A DNA stretch of 64,000 nt. It comes from Billgrantia ethanolica (lineage in GTDB: Bacteria > Pseudomonadota > Gammaproteobacteria > Pseudomonadales > Halomonadaceae). The notes beneath the pieces were generated by a model, which was given only the letters and a program-made list of their open reading frames with translations, searched no databases and was not told the origin of the DNA. Location: the NCBI RefSeq assembly GCF_021404305.1, contig NZ_JABFTX010000001.1, positions 1,488,001 through 1,552,000 on the forward strand. The letters are read 5' to 3'. Each line of letters begins with the position of its first letter. Within the stretch, counting starts at the first letter, position 1. Shown piece after piece: positions 51,338 through 61,345 of the stretch. The translations under genes and the position numbers were made by a program.

Positions 51338-53107
51338 ATGTTAAAGATGCCCCGCGGCCTGCTGGCCACCGTGCTCCTCGCCCTGCTGGTGGCTGGCTGC
51401 GCGCCTCCCGGTATCGTCGAGCGAGCCCCCGTCGATGACCCCGAGCAACTCCTGCGGCAGGCGCAGGAGCAGGCACCCGAAGAGGCCGCGCTGAGCCGGC
51501 TCCAGGCGGCCGATATCCTAGCACGCCAGGGGCAGCGCACACAGGCACTGCAAATCTCGAGTGAAATCGACGATGGCCTGCTTCCTGCCGACTACCGTGT
51601 GCAGTGGGCCATGCTGCTGTCGGAGCTCGGCAACGAACTCGACGAGCCCTGGGCAGTGATCCAGGCCGGCCAATTGCTCGACGAGATGGATTTCCCCCGG
51701 GATGCCGGCTTGATCCTGCGCGAGCGCCTGGGGCTGGCGCTTGGCCAGGTCGGCGAACATCGCGCCGCCGCCGACATGCTGATGTACGTTCAGGCACGCA
51801 CGGAGAGCGAAGCACTCACCGATCCCATCTGGAACTCACTCTCCCGGCTCGACGCCAGCGAACTGGCCAGCCTGCGCGAAGGTGCCGACGAGCTGACCCA
51901 GGGCTGGCTGAGTCTTGCCAGCCTGGTACGGGAAAGCGACGGGGACATCGAGCGCCTGCTGGCAAACCTGGATACCTGGCGTGAGCGCAACGCCCGGCAC
52001 CCGGCAGCCCGAGACGTGCCCTCGGAACTGCTCGCCCTGCGTGAGCTGCGCGGCAGGGAAGTCCGCCACATCGCCGTCTTCCTTCCCGAATCGGGCCCGC
52101 TGAGCAGCGTCGCAGAATCGATCCGCGCCGGCATACGCATGCACCACATGAACAGCGCCGAGCGCAACGGCGGCCTGCGCCTCTCGTTCATCGACGCCAG
52201 TCACGGCAACCTCGACGCCCTCTATGCCGAAGCGCGCGACCTGGGGGCCCAGGTGGTCATCGGCCCCCTCGACAAGGATGAAGTCACCGAGCTCGAGAAT
52301 CGCGACCGCGTACCGCTGCCGACACTGGCGCTCAACTACGGCCACGGCGACATGAACCAGGCACAAGGCCTGTTCCAGTACGGATTGTCGGCAGAGGACG
52401 AAGCGCGCCAGGTAGCCCGTCGCGCCCGCGAGGACGGCCACCGTCGCGCTGCCATGATGGTACCCGACAACGAGTGGGGCACACGGGTCGGTCGCGCCTT
52501 CCAACAGGAGTGGAGCCGGCTCGACGGCATCATCACCAACGCCGTCACTTACGACCCCCGCGGCTCCGCCACCGAAAGCACGCGACGGGTGCTCGCCGGC
52601 GGTCGTCCGGACATGCTGTTCCTGCTGGCCTTGCCCAGCTACGCCCGCCAGGTGCCACCGAACCTGGACTATTTCGATGCTGCCAACCTGTCGATCTACG
52701 CCACCTCGCACCTGTACGAGGGACGCCCGCAGCCGCTGCTCGACCACGACCTCGATGACGTCTTCTTCATCGACATCCCCTGGCAGATCCCCGATGCGGC
52801 AGTCGGCGGCATCGAGGCCCTGCCCTACCTGGCCAGCTTCCAGGATCTGCGCGAAGACTCCGACCCCGCCACCTTCCGTCTGATGGCAATGGGCGTCGAT
52901 GCCTATGAGCTGGCGCGCCGCCTGCCCCAGTTCCAAATGCTGCCCGAGAGCGAGCTGTTTGGCGCTACCGGCCTGCTGCTTCCGGGGCGCGACGGTCGCA
53001 TCGAGCGCCGACTGCCATGGGCACGCTTCGAGCGTGGTGTACCGCGCCCAATCCTGACCTTCGACCTGCTCGACGGTGACCTGCCCGACAATGGCCAGCT
53101 CAACTGA
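51338..53107 (+). CDS. lpoA: Penicillin-binding protein activator LpoA
   Basis: Outer-membrane lipoprotein that activates PBP1a from outside. 589 residues; lipobox LLVAGC at the N-terminus, a TPR-like N-domain (~25-240), and a periplasmic-binding-protein-like C-domain (IAVFLPESGPLSSVAESIRAG, in part). ATG at 51338 has AAGGA eight bases upstream; ATG at 51347 is possible. Overlaps yraN by 17 bases. Confidence 0.93.
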   Translation: MLKMPRGLLATVLLALLVAGCAPPGIVERAPVDDPEQLLRQAQEQAPEEAALSRLQAADILARQGQRTQALQISSEIDDGLLPADYRVQWAMLLSELGNELDEPWAVIQAGQLLDEMDFPRDAGLILRERLGLALGQVGEHRAAADMLMYVQARTESEALTDPIWNSLSRLDASELASLREGADELTQGWLSLASLVRESDGDIERLLANLDTWRERNARHPAARDVPSELLALRELRGREVRHIAVFLPESGPLSSVAESIRAGIRMHHMNSAERNGGLRLSFIDASHGNLDALYAEARDLGAQVVIGPLDKDEVTELENRDRVPLPTLALNYGHGDMNQAQGLFQYGLSAEDEARQVARRAREDGHRRAAMMVPDNEWGTRVGRAFQQEWSRLDGIITNAVTYDPRGSATESTRRVLAGGRPDMLFLLALPSYARQVPPNLDYFDAANLSIYATSHLYEGRPQPLLDHDLDDVFFIDIPWQIPDAAVGGIEALPYLASFQDLREDSDPATFRLMAMGVDAYELARRLPQFQMLPESELFGATGLLLPGRDGRIERRLPWARFERGVPRPILTFDLLDGDLPDNGQLN

Positions 53108-53459
53108 CGCCCGCGCCCGCGGCGCTCGTGTCGAGCGCCTGGGTGCCGAATGGCTATCGGGCAGAGGGCTCAAGCTCATCGCCAGCAACCAGCAGTTCAA
53201 GGGCGGTGAGCTCGACCTGGTGATGAGTGACGGCGAGACGCTGGTCTTCGTCGAGGTGCGTCACCGTGCCGACACACGCCACGGCCACCCTCTCGAGACC
53301 GTCACTCGGGCCAAGCAGCGCCGGCTGGTCCATGCTGCGCGTTTTTATCTGGCCCGCAACCGGCTATCATGTCCCTGCCGTTTCGACGTGCTGGCAGTGA
53401 CCGGCACCCCGCCCTTGCTTGATTTCGAATGGGTGCAGGGCGCTTTCGAAGCGTTCTGA
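53091..53459 (+). CDS. yraN: YraN/UPF0102-family nuclease-fold protein
   Basis: A 122-residue protein of the endonuclease-like UPF0102 family. GLKLIASNQQFKGGELDLVM and LVFVEVRHRADTRHG hold the presumed active-site acid residues (GGELD, E-V-R). Function in the cell is not established. In the usual order lpoA-yraN-diaA-dolP. The ATG at 53091 is chosen by homology; the upstream ATG at 53076 is in frame but deeper in lpoA. Confidence 0.93.
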   Translation: MASSTDARARGARVERLGAEWLSGRGLKLIASNQQFKGGELDLVMSDGETLVFVEVRHRADTRHGHPLETVTRAKQRRLVHAARFYLARNRLSCPCRFDVLAVTGTPPLLDFEWVQGAFEAF

Positions 53460-54095
<636 letters not shown>

Positions 54096-54100
54096 CGCCC

Positions 54101-54679
54101 ATGACTTCGACAAGACTGATCGCCTCTCTTCTGACCGTACTGGCCATTGCCCTCGCCGGCTGCACCACTGTCACCGGCGTAGCCAATCCAGGTACCATCG
54201 ACGAGAACTACGGCAAGCGCACCCTGGGCGCCCAGGTGGAAGATGAGAGCATCGAGACCAAGATCGCGCATAACCTGCGCCGCACCGATGCCCGGCTGGG
54301 CGATGCGCGTATCAACGTCGACAGCTACAACGGCATCGTACTTCTCACCGGCCAGGTGCCCAGCGAGGAGCTGAAGCAGCGAGCCAGCGAAGTGGCACTC
54401 GAAGTCCGCAACGTGCGCGACGTGCACAACGAGCTGTCGGTGTCGGCCAACCTGCCGGCAAGCCAGCGTCTTTCCGACACCTGGATCAATACGCGCATCC
54501 GCACCACCCTGGCCTCCGACCAGAACATCGACACCAGTCGACTGCGCTTCGTAACCGAGAATGCCACCGTGTACATCATGGGCATCGTCAGAAGAGCCGA
54601 AGCGGACCGTATCGTCAACGCCGTTGCCGATGTCGGCGGCATCCAGCGCATCGTCAAGGTCTTCGACTACCTCGACTGA
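54101..54679 (+). CDS. dolP: Outer-membrane BON-domain lipoprotein DolP
   Basis: Envelope quality protein that localises at division sites and aids the BAM complex. 192 residues; lipobox ALAGC, then two BON domains (about 45-110 and 120-190; DARINVDSYNGIVLLTGQVP; RIRTTLASDQNIDTSRLRF). Formerly YraP. Short gap after diaA. Confidence 0.93.
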   Translation: MTSTRLIASLLTVLAIALAGCTTVTGVANPGTIDENYGKRTLGAQVEDESIETKIAHNLRRTDARLGDARINVDSYNGIVLLTGQVPSEELKQRASEVALEVRNVRDVHNELSVSANLPASQRLSDTWINTRIRTTLASDQNIDTSRLRFVTENATVYIMGIVRRAEADRIVNAVADVGGIQRIVKVFDYLD

Positions 54680-54722
54680 TTCCGCACGCAACTCGCAGCG
54701 AAACGACCTCGCAGCGGAACGC

Positions 54723-54751
54723 AGAACGGCAGGCCAGTGGCCTGCCGTTCT
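54723..54751. terminator. Bidirectional terminator between dolP and sspB
   Basis: Near-perfect inverted repeat AGAACGGCAGGCC/GGCCTGCCGTTCT followed by TACTTT on the plus side. Convergent genes dolP and sspB share it. Confidence 0.85.
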
Positions 54752-54800
54752 ACTTTCCAACTGTTCGCGTCACATCAACGATGTAACGCACACCGCGCGA

Positions 54801-55271
54801 TTACTTGATCACACGCAGCGAGGGACGCTTGCGAGAAGTCGACTTGCCCGAACGAGCAGGCTCCGAGGCGGAGCCTTCGCCCTGCCTTTCGGGGCTGTCG
54901 ATACTGCTGAGTTCGGCCTTGGCATCGCTGGCTGGCTCCTCCGCCTGCGGCATCGGCATGGCTGGCTCGTGACCGAAGACCATCCCCACACCGTTCTCCT
55001 TGGCATAGATCGCCACCAGCGCCGGCATCGGCACCACCACCTGCATCGGCTGCCCACCGAAGCGGGCACCAAAGTAGATGGCATCGTTCTCGATGTGCAG
55101 GTCACGCACGGCGGTCGGCCCGACGTTCAACACGATCTGACCGTTCTGCACGAACTGACGAGGCACGCTGACGCCAGGCTGCTCGGCATCCACCACGATG
55201 TAAGGCGTTTGCTCATTGTCCAGAAGCCACTCATAGAGACCTCTGGCAAGATAGGGACGGCTCGACAACAT
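54801..55271 (-). CDS. sspB: ClpXP protease specificity-enhancing factor SspB
   Basis: Adaptor that delivers ssrA-tagged proteins to ClpXP. 156 residues; RPYLARGLYEWLLDNEQTP, FVQNGQIVLNVGPTAV and IYFGARFGGQPMQVVVP are typical, and the basic C-terminal tail RPSLRVIK is the ClpX-binding peptide. AGGAGGGC precedes the ATG. Downstream of sspA as in E. coli. Confidence 0.96.
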   Translation of the reverse strand: MLSSRPYLARGLYEWLLDNEQTPYIVVDAEQPGVSVPRQFVQNGQIVLNVGPTAVRDLHIENDAIYFGARFGGQPMQVVVPMPALVAIYAKENGVGMVFGHEPAMPMPQAEEPASDAKAELSSIDSPERQGEGSASEPARSGKSTSRKRPSLRVIK

Positions 55272-55321
55272 GAGTTCTGCCCTCCTCCATTGTGGCGGCG
55301 TCGGCCAGGCCGACGCCTGGT

Positions 55322-55948
55322 TCAGGTACGCATTTCGCGCTCGTTCTCGCTCAATGACGATACGAAGGAGTCACGCTCGAACAGGCGTTCCATGTAGGAC
55401 ACGAGCGGCTTCACCTGCTTTTCCGGCAGCTCGATACCGAGTACGGGGAGACGCCAGAGGATCGGTGCAATACAGCAATCCACCAGCGAGAACTCCTCGC
55501 TCATGAAGAACGGCATGTCCTCGAAGATCGGCGAAATGCCGACCAGGCTTTCACGCAGCTCCTTGCGCGCCTTTTCCACGTCCTTCTTGGCGCCGCTCTC
55601 GATCTGCTCGACGAGCGGGCACCATTCACGCTCGATGCGATGCATCCAGAGACGGCTTTGCGCCCGCGCGACGGGATAGACCGGCAGTAACGGCGGATGG
55701 GGAAAGCGCTCGTCAAGGTATTCCATCATGACCTTGGATTCGTAGAGCACCAGATCGCGATCGACCAGGGTCGGCACGCTATTGTAGGGGTTCATGTCGG
55801 CGAGCTCCTCGGGGCGCTGATCGCCGCTGACCTCGAGAATATCGACCGCCACGCCCTTCTCGGCGAGCACAATGCGCACGCGATGACTGAAGTGATCATC
55901 GCTTCCCGAATAGAAGATCATCGATGACCGCTTGGCCACTACACCCAT
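55322..55948 (-). CDS. sspA: Stringent starvation protein A
   Basis: RNA polymerase-associated, GST-fold protein involved in stationary phase and acid tolerance. 208 residues; [38 protein letters not shown] and [15 protein letters not shown] are diagnostic. Lacks GST activity in known members. Operon with sspB. Confidence 0.96.
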   Translation of the reverse strand: MGVVAKRSSMIFYSGSDDHFSHRVRIVLAEKGVAVDILEVSGDQRPEELADMNPYNSVPTLVDRDLVLYESKVMMEYLDERFPHPPLLPVYPVARAQSRLWMHRIEREWCPLVEQIESGAKKDVEKARKELRESLVGISPIFEDMPFFMSEEFSLVDCCIAPILWRLPVLGIELPEKQVKPLVSYMERLFERDSFVSSLSENEREMRT

Positions 55949-56042
55949 GTAACAATCCTCGCATCAATTCGAACACGCATGATAGCACGACACCCCGAGC
56001 TCGGGGGGGGTGTGCCATGCGATCCGGACCCAGAAGAACACA

Positions 56043-56078
56043 CAGGGGGCGCATGACCCGTTGGCCATACGCCCCCTG
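56043..56078 (-). terminator. Terminator of the pet operon
   Basis: Nine-base stem CAGGGGGCG/CGCCCCCTG with a long loop, followed on the minus strand by TGTGTTCTTCT. It lies between the petC stop and sspA. Confidence 0.7.
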
Positions 56079-56104
56079 CGGCACAACCTGCCGATTCAAT
56101 CGAA

Positions 56105-56872
56105 TCAGTGAATGTCGCGCCAGTACTCACGCTTGAGCAGGTACGCCAGCACACCGAAGATGAAGATGAAGATCAGCACCTTCGGCCCCAGCACCTGAGC
56201 CTGCAGCTTGGAGGGCTCGCCCACGTAGGCCAGGAAGTTGGTCAGGTCGTAGACCGCCTCTCTGAACTCGTCCGGCTCCATGCTGCCGGGGCGAGTCACC
56301 TGGAGTACGTCGCAGGACTGGTACTTGCCGGTCAGCGGATCGAGCTCGGCTCCCTCGACAGGGCGATCGGTCTCGGCACAGACCTTCTCCTGAACGCCCT
56401 GCAGCGGCTCGAGCACGTTGGGCATTGCCACCATGTCAAAGACCTCGTTGTTGACCCCATTGGGACGGCTGGGGTCACGATAGAAGGTCAGCAGGTAGGA
56501 GTAGATCCAGTCGGCACCACGCAGACGGCCGTGCAGCGTCAGATCCGGCGCTGCCGCACCGAACCAGCTGTCGCCGTCGCCACGGGTCATGGCCGTATGC
56601 ATCTGGTCGTTGTAGGCCAGATCGGCGGAGAAGATCAGGTTCTCCTCAACCAAGTCCTGCGGCATGCCGAAGTCCTCGGCAGCACGCGCGAAGCGCTGAT
56701 GCTCCAGCGAGTGACAGCCCATGCAGTAGTTGACGTAGAGCTGCATGCCCCGCTGCAGCGACGCCTCGTTGCGCAGATCCGGCGTCATCGAGTACGGCAC
56801 ATCGGGCATCGGTGCCGCCATCGCGGCGAAGGGCACCAGCGCGAAGAGCAGTGCGAACAGTTGCTTTTTCAT
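56105..56872 (-). CDS. petC: Ubiquinol-cytochrome c reductase, cytochrome c1
   Basis: Heme c subunit of the bc1 complex (complex III), passing electrons from Rieske to cytochrome c. 255 residues; signal peptide (KKQLFALLFALVPFAAMA), heme motif CMGCH near residue 50, the axial Met in VDMVAMPNVL-like FDMVAMPNVLEP, and a C-terminal TM anchor (VLIFIFIFGVLAYLL). ATG at 56872 overlaps the petB stop (TAATG). Confidence 0.96.
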   Translation of the reverse strand: MKKQLFALLFALVPFAAMAAPMPDVPYSMTPDLRNEASLQRGMQLYVNYCMGCHSLEHQRFARAAEDFGMPQDLVEENLIFSADLAYNDQMHTAMTRGDGDSWFGAAAPDLTLHGRLRGADWIYSYLLTFYRDPSRPNGVNNEVFDMVAMPNVLEPLQGVQEKVCAETDRPVEGAELDPLTGKYQSCDVLQVTRPGSMEPDEFREAVYDLTNFLAYVGEPSKLQAQVLGPKVLIFIFIFGVLAYLLKREYWRDIH

Positions 56873-58134
56873 TAGCCAGTCACCCTCTCCGGAACGGGTT
56901 TGGTCTTCTCCATCCTGGTGTAGAACGGCATCAGCAGGAAGAAGGCGAAGTAGATCACCGTGCACAGCTGCGCCACCATGGTGCGCAGCGGAGTGGCCGG
57001 CAGCGCGCCGAGGACGCCCAGTACCACGAAGCTGATGGCAAACAGGGCCAGCGCGATGCGTGACAGCCACCCCTTGTAGCGCATTGAGTTGACCGGACTA
57101 CGGTCGAGCCAGGGCAGCACGAACAGCACGGCGATGGCGCCACCCATGAAGACCACACCAAGGAACTCGGCCTGCAGCGGCCCAATATTGAAGGTGATGG
57201 CTCGCAGGATCGCGTAGAAGGGCGTGAAGTACCACACCGGCGCGATATGATCCGGTGTCACCATCGGGTTGGCCGGCTCGAAGTTCGGCCGCTCGAGGAA
57301 GTAGCCGCCGCCTTCGGGGAAGTAGAAGATTACCGCGGCGAAAACGAACAAGAACACGGCCACACCGAACACGTCCTTGACGGTGTAGTACGGGTGGAAC
57401 GGAATGCCGTCCAGCGGCTTGCCGCTCTCGTCCTTCTTGGCCTTGATGTCGATGCCGTCGGGGTTGTTGGAACCCACTTCGTGCAGGGCGATCAGGTGCA
57501 GAACCACCAGTGCCAGAATCACGATGGGCAGCGCCACCACGTGCAGGGCGAAGAAGCGGTTGAGCGTGATACCGGAGATCAGATAGTCGCCACGAATCCA
57601 CTGGGCCAGATCGGGACCGACGAAGGGGATGGTGGCAAACAGCGAGATGATGACCTGGGCGCCCCAGTAGGACATCTGCCCCCAGGGCAGCAGATAGCCC
57701 ATGAAGGCTTCCGCCATCAGCAGCAGGTAGATGGCCATGCCGAAGATCCACACCAGCTCACGTGGCGCCTTGTAGGACCCGTACAGCAGGGCGCGGAACA
57801 TGTGCAGGTAGATCACCACGAAGAAGGCTGAAGCCCCGGTGGAGTGCATGTAGCGGATCAGCCAGCCGTACTCCACGTCGCGCATGATGTACTCGACGGA
57901 AGCGAAGGCCCCTTCACCGGAGGGGTTGTAACTCATGGTGAGCCACACGCCGGTGAGGATCTGGTTGACCAGCACCAGCAGGGCCAGTGAACCGAAGAAG
58001 TACCAGAAATTGAAATTCCTGGGCGCGTAATATTGGCTCAGGTGGTCCTGCCACATTTGCGTGGCGGGAAAGCGATCATCCACCCAGCGCATGAAGCCGC
58101 TTTCCGCCTTGACCCGATTCGGATTACCCATCAC
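56872..58134 (-). CDS. petB: Ubiquinol-cytochrome c reductase, cytochrome b
   Basis: Membrane core of the bc1 complex with both quinone sites. 420 residues, about eight to nine TM helices. IRYMHSTGASAFFVVIYLHM and HVVALPIVILALVVLHLIAL carry the heme histidines, and the Qo-site PEWY equivalent is in APVWYFTPFYAIL (PVWY). Shares four bases with petA. Confidence 0.97.
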   Translation of the reverse strand: MMGNPNRVKAESGFMRWVDDRFPATQMWQDHLSQYYAPRNFNFWYFFGSLALLVLVNQILTGVWLTMSYNPSGEGAFASVEYIMRDVEYGWLIRYMHSTGASAFFVVIYLHMFRALLYGSYKAPRELVWIFGMAIYLLLMAEAFMGYLLPWGQMSYWGAQVIISLFATIPFVGPDLAQWIRGDYLISGITLNRFFALHVVALPIVILALVVLHLIALHEVGSNNPDGIDIKAKKDESGKPLDGIPFHPYYTVKDVFGVAVFLFVFAAVIFYFPEGGGYFLERPNFEPANPMVTPDHIAPVWYFTPFYAILRAITFNIGPLQAEFLGVVFMGGAIAVLFVLPWLDRSPVNSMRYKGWLSRIALALFAISFVVLGVLGALPATPLRTMVAQLCTVIYFAFFLLMPFYTRMEKTKPVPERVTG

Positions 58135-58724
58135 GCAGCCTCCTCGTCTTCGCCGACGATGATGATGTCGTCGGATTCAAAGCGGTACGGCGGCACCTCG
58201 AGATTGGCCGGCGCCGGCACGTTGCGGAATACCCGACCCGCGAGGTCGAAGTAGGAGCCGTGGCAGGGGCAGAAGTAGCCGCCCGGCCAGGCCGTCATGT
58301 CGACATCGTCCGGATTGGGGCGGAACAGCGGTGAGCAGCCCAGGTGGGTACAGATACCGATCAGCACGGAAATCTCGGGCCTGATGGAGCGCAGCGGTCC
58401 CGTGACGTAGGCAGGCTGCTGCTGCACTTGAGAATCGGGATCGGCCAGGCGTGCAGGATCGAAATTCTCGGTGCGCTCGATCATGTCGGGGGTGCGCATG
58501 ACGATCCACACCGGACGTCCACGCCACTCCACGGTCATGCGCTGCCCAGGCTCGAGCTTGGAAATGTCCGCTTGAACCGGCGCACCGGCCGCCCTTGCCC
58601 TGGCACTCGGCTGCCAGGATGCCACAAAGGGAACCGCCACTCCCACGGCACCCACCGCCCCTACGACGGTGGTGGCCCCCAGGAGCAGTCGGCGCCGCCC
58701 TTTGTTCACGCCGTTGTCTGCCAT
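58131..58724 (-). CDS. petA: Ubiquinol-cytochrome c reductase, Rieske iron-sulfur subunit
   Basis: Carries the [2Fe-2S] cluster. 197 residues; N-terminal twin-Arg-like anchor (RRRLLLGATTVVGAVG), cluster motifs CTHLGCSP and CPCHGSYFD near residues 127-155. First gene of petABC. Confidence 0.97.
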   Translation of the reverse strand: MADNGVNKGRRRLLLGATTVVGAVGAVGVAVPFVASWQPSARARAAGAPVQADISKLEPGQRMTVEWRGRPVWIVMRTPDMIERTENFDPARLADPDSQVQQQPAYVTGPLRSIRPEISVLIGICTHLGCSPLFRPNPDDVDMTAWPGGYFCPCHGSYFDLAGRVFRNVPAPANLEVPPYRFESDDIIIVGEDEEAA

Positions 58725-58817
58725 CTTCTGGTTTCTCCCATCAGCTTACCCGTTGATACCGCACGGATTGAATTCCGCTACCACGGATACTAAAAATCCG
58801 ATACATATTAAGGAATC

Positions 58818-58846
58818 GGGCCGCTTCGCACAAGACGAAGCGGCCC
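58818..58846 (-). terminator. Stem-loop between rpsI and petA
   Basis: Eleven-base stem GGGCCGCTTCG/CGAAGCGGCCC with a seven-base loop, a second hairpin behind the rpsI terminator. It may reinforce termination or protect the pet mRNA leader. The ~90 bases from here to petA must hold its promoter, but none is clear. Confidence 0.6.
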
Positions 58847-58896
58847 TGACCAAGGTGGAATTCTTTTTGCAATCTCTTGAATTAAAAAATAAAAAA

Positions 58897-58916
58897 ACCC
58901 GGGCATTTGCCCGGGT
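58897..58916 (-). terminator. rho-independent terminator of rplM-rpsI
   Basis: Stem ACCCGGGC/GCCCGGGT with loop ATTT, flanked by A-run and T-run on both sides, 25 bases after the rpsI stop. Strong by inspection. Confidence 0.92.
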
Positions 58917-58940
58917 TTTTCGCCAGCGACTGAGTGAAAA

Positions 58941-59330
58941 TCAGCGCTTGGAGAACTGCGGACGACGGCGCGCCTTGCGCAGGCCGACCTTCTTACGCTC
59001 GACCTGACGTGCGTCACGAGTGACGTAACCGGCGGCACGCAGTGCCGGGCGGAAGTCCTCGTTGTACTCCATCAGAGCACGAGTGATGCCGTGACGAATG
59101 GCGCCCGCCTGAGCGGAACCTCCGCCACCCTTGACGGTGACGAGGACGTCGAACTGGCCGGTGGTCTCGGTCAGCTCGAGGGGCTGACGCACCACCATGC
59201 GACCGGTAACGCGGCCGAAGTACTGATCCAGCTCACGATCGTTGACGGTAATCTTGCCGGTGCCCGGCTTGAGGAAAACACGGGCTGTGGAAGTCTTGCG
59301 GCGCCCGGTACCGTAATACTGCTGTGCCAT
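58941..59330 (-). CDS. rpsI: 30S ribosomal protein S9
   Basis: 129 residues. [21 protein letters not shown] (in part) at the N-terminus and the basic end [15 protein letters not shown], whose last residues reach the P-site tRNA. Second gene of the rplM-rpsI operon, 13 bases after rplM. Confidence 0.98.
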   Translation of the reverse strand: MAQQYYGTGRRKTSTARVFLKPGTGKITVNDRELDQYFGRVTGRMVVRQPLELTETTGQFDVLVTVKGGGGSAQAGAIRHGITRALMEYNEDFRPALRAAGYVTRDARQVERKKVGLRKARRRPQFSKR

Positions 59331-59343
59331 GGTGATGATCCCC

Positions 59344-59772
59344 TCAGATGTTCAGTTCTTGCGGCTGCTGGGCGGCGTGCGGGTGCTCGGCGCCGGCGTA
59401 GACCTTGAGCTTGGTGTACATGGCTCGCCCCAACGGGCCCTTCGGCAGCATGCCCTTGACGGCAGACTCGATCACGCGCTCGGGAGCGTGCGCAATCATC
59501 TTCTCGAAGTTCATGGAGCGCAGGCCACCCGGATAACCGGTGTGACGGTAGTAAGTCTTGGCCTTGGCCTTGTTGCCGGTGACCTTCACCTTCTCGGCAT
59601 TGACGACGACGATGTAGTCACCGGTATCCACGTGAGGGGTGAACTCGGGCTTGTGCTTGCCGCGCAGGCGACGAGCGATTTCGGTAGCCAGACGGCCGAG
59701 CGTCTTGTCCGCCGCGTCGACGACGTACCAGTCGCGCTGCACGGACTGCGGCTTAGCAGTGAACGTTTTCAT
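59344..59772 (-). CDS. rplM: 50S ribosomal protein L13
   Basis: 142 residues, identical in length to E. coli L13. [37 protein letters not shown] and [19 protein letters not shown] are family hallmarks. The ribosome site is weak, fitting translational feedback by L13 known in E. coli. Confidence 0.98.
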   Translation of the reverse strand: MKTFTAKPQSVQRDWYVVDAADKTLGRLATEIARRLRGKHKPEFTPHVDTGDYIVVVNAEKVKVTGNKAKAKTYYRHTGYPGGLRSMNFEKMIAHAPERVIESAVKGMLPKGPLGRAMYTKLKVYAGAEHPHAAQQPQELNI

Positions 59773-59852
59773 GGAGAAATCACCACAAAATCAAACAAGT
59801 GTATTGGACCCAGCGCAACGGAGTGCAGTCAGGATCATCCCTATTTTTCTTG

Positions 59853-59879
59853 GTTGTCGCCTCACCAGGAAACGACAAC
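59853..59879 (-). promoter_or_regulatory. Hairpin in the rplM leader
   Basis: Stem GTTGTCG/CGACAAC with a 13-base loop in the 5' leader of rplM-rpsI, about 80 bases before the L13 start. L13 represses its own operon in E. coli through its leader, so this is a candidate binding element; the link is inferred. Confidence 0.45.
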
Positions 59880-59894
59880 GGTCGAGGAGCGCGT

Positions 59895-59924
59895 ATTCTA
59901 CATGATCTGCGCCCCCGGTTTAAA
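59895..59924 (-). promoter_or_regulatory. rplM-rpsI promoter
   Basis: TTTAAA (59919-59924) and TAGAAT (59895-59900) on the minus strand, 18 bases apart, followed by GCGCTCC, a GC-rich discriminator expected for ribosomal protein promoters. Located just past the zapE stop. Confidence 0.75.
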
Positions 59925-59945
59925 GCACTATCACCACCATGGAGC

Positions 59946-61130
59946 TCACGGCTTGTGCGCCAGGGCCAGGTATTCGTGGGACTGCATCTCCTGCAGGCGC
60001 GACAGGGTGCGCTGGAACTCGAATTCCAGGCGCCCATCGGCGTACAGCGCCTCGGCGGGCACCTCGGCCGACATCAGCAGCTTGACCCCACGATCGTAGA
60101 ACTCGTCCACCATGTTGATGAAGCGACGCGCCTGATCGTCGGTGGCCGCGCCCATGCGCGTCACGTTGGAAACCAGCACGGTATGAAATTCGCGAGCCAG
60201 TTCGATGTAGTCGTTCTGGCTGCGCGGCCCATCGCACAGCTCACGGAACTCGAACCAGACCACATCGTCATGCAGCCGGCGTGTCCGCAGCACACGATGA
60301 TTTATCTCGATGGGCACGTCGCTCTCACCGGCATGCCCGGCAATCTCACGAAAGCTGCGAGCGAGCTCACGCTCTGCCGCCTCATCCAGGGGCGCATGAA
60401 AAATTTCGGCGCGCTCCAGAGCGCGCAGCCGGTAATCGATACCAGAATCGACGTTGACCACCTGACAATGACGCTTGACCAGGTCGATGGCCGGCAGGAA
60501 GCGCGCTCGCTGCAACCCATCCTTGTACAGATCGTCGGGCACGATGTTGGACGTCGCCACCAGCACCACGCCACGCTCGAACAGCGCCTCGAGCAGATTG
60601 GCCAGGATCATGGCGTCGGTGATGTCCTTGACGAAGAACTCATCGAAGCAGATCACCCTGGCTTCCGCGGCGAACTTGCCGGCGATCAGGGTGAGCGGGT
60701 TCTTTTCTCCCTTGTAGTGCTCGAGCTCGTTGTGCACCCGCTGCATGAAGCGGTGAAAGTGGGTGCGCATCTTGTCGGGAAACGGCAGGGAGGCATGAAA
60801 GGTATCGACGAGATAGGTCTTGCCGCGCCCGACCCCACCCCAGAAGTAGAGGCCCTGGATGGCCGGTGGCGCCGGCTGGGCAGGCGCCTTGTCGCGCTTG
60901 CCGAACAGGCCGGCCACCTTGGACTTCAGCCCGCGACCGGTGGTCACCGAGAGCGGCTCGGTCCTGGGCGAAGCCACCAATTGGTCGTAAAGCCGCTGCA
61001 GATGTTCGACCGCCTGCTCCTGAGCCGGGTCGTAGTGAAAGTCATCGCGCTCGAGGTCGGCCCGGTAACGCGCCAGCGGCGTGCCGGCAGCAACCGAGCG
61101 GGTCTCCGTTTGGGGCACGGTCGCGCACAT
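59946..61130 (-). CDS. zapE: Cell division ATPase ZapE (AFG1 family)
   Basis: P-loop ATPase that can destabilise FtsZ polymers and is linked to division under stress and low oxygen. 394 residues; Walker A in YFWGGVGRGKTYLVDTF and Walker B in VICFDEFFVKDITDAMIL, and VLVATSNIVPDDLYKDGLQR. AAGGAAAC precedes the ATG. Confidence 0.96.
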   Translation of the reverse strand: MCATVPQTETRSVAAGTPLARYRADLERDDFHYDPAQEQAVEHLQRLYDQLVASPRTEPLSVTTGRGLKSKVAGLFGKRDKAPAQPAPPAIQGLYFWGGVGRGKTYLVDTFHASLPFPDKMRTHFHRFMQRVHNELEHYKGEKNPLTLIAGKFAAEARVICFDEFFVKDITDAMILANLLEALFERGVVLVATSNIVPDDLYKDGLQRARFLPAIDLVKRHCQVVNVDSGIDYRLRALERAEIFHAPLDEAAERELARSFREIAGHAGESDVPIEINHRVLRTRRLHDDVVWFEFRELCDGPRSQNDYIELAREFHTVLVSNVTRMGAATDDQARRFINMVDEFYDRGVKLLMSAEVPAEALYADGRLEFEFQRTLSRLQEMQSHEYLALAHKP

Positions 61131-61237
61131 GGAAGTTTCCTTGGTGATCTCTGCTCATGACGTTTCAGGGAACGCATTATACGCATCGCTGCCAGCCTGC
61201 GAAGTAAAAACGCCCGCCCGCAGCGGACCGATGATCG

Positions 61238-61268
61238 TTGACCCGCCAACTGGCAACGCTTCTATAAT
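61238..61268 (+). promoter_or_regulatory. Putative yhcB promoter
   Basis: TTGACC (61238-61243) and a perfect TATAAT (61263-61268), 19 bases apart, which is longer than ideal. About 77 bases before the yhcB start, in the zapE/yhcB divergent gap. Confidence 0.55.
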
Positions 61269-61345
61269 GGGCCAGCCAGACAAGTCTCGTACGCCGAACC
61301 GGTCAGGCCTCTGGCTCCGGCGTGTATCACCATCAGGAGAATTTC

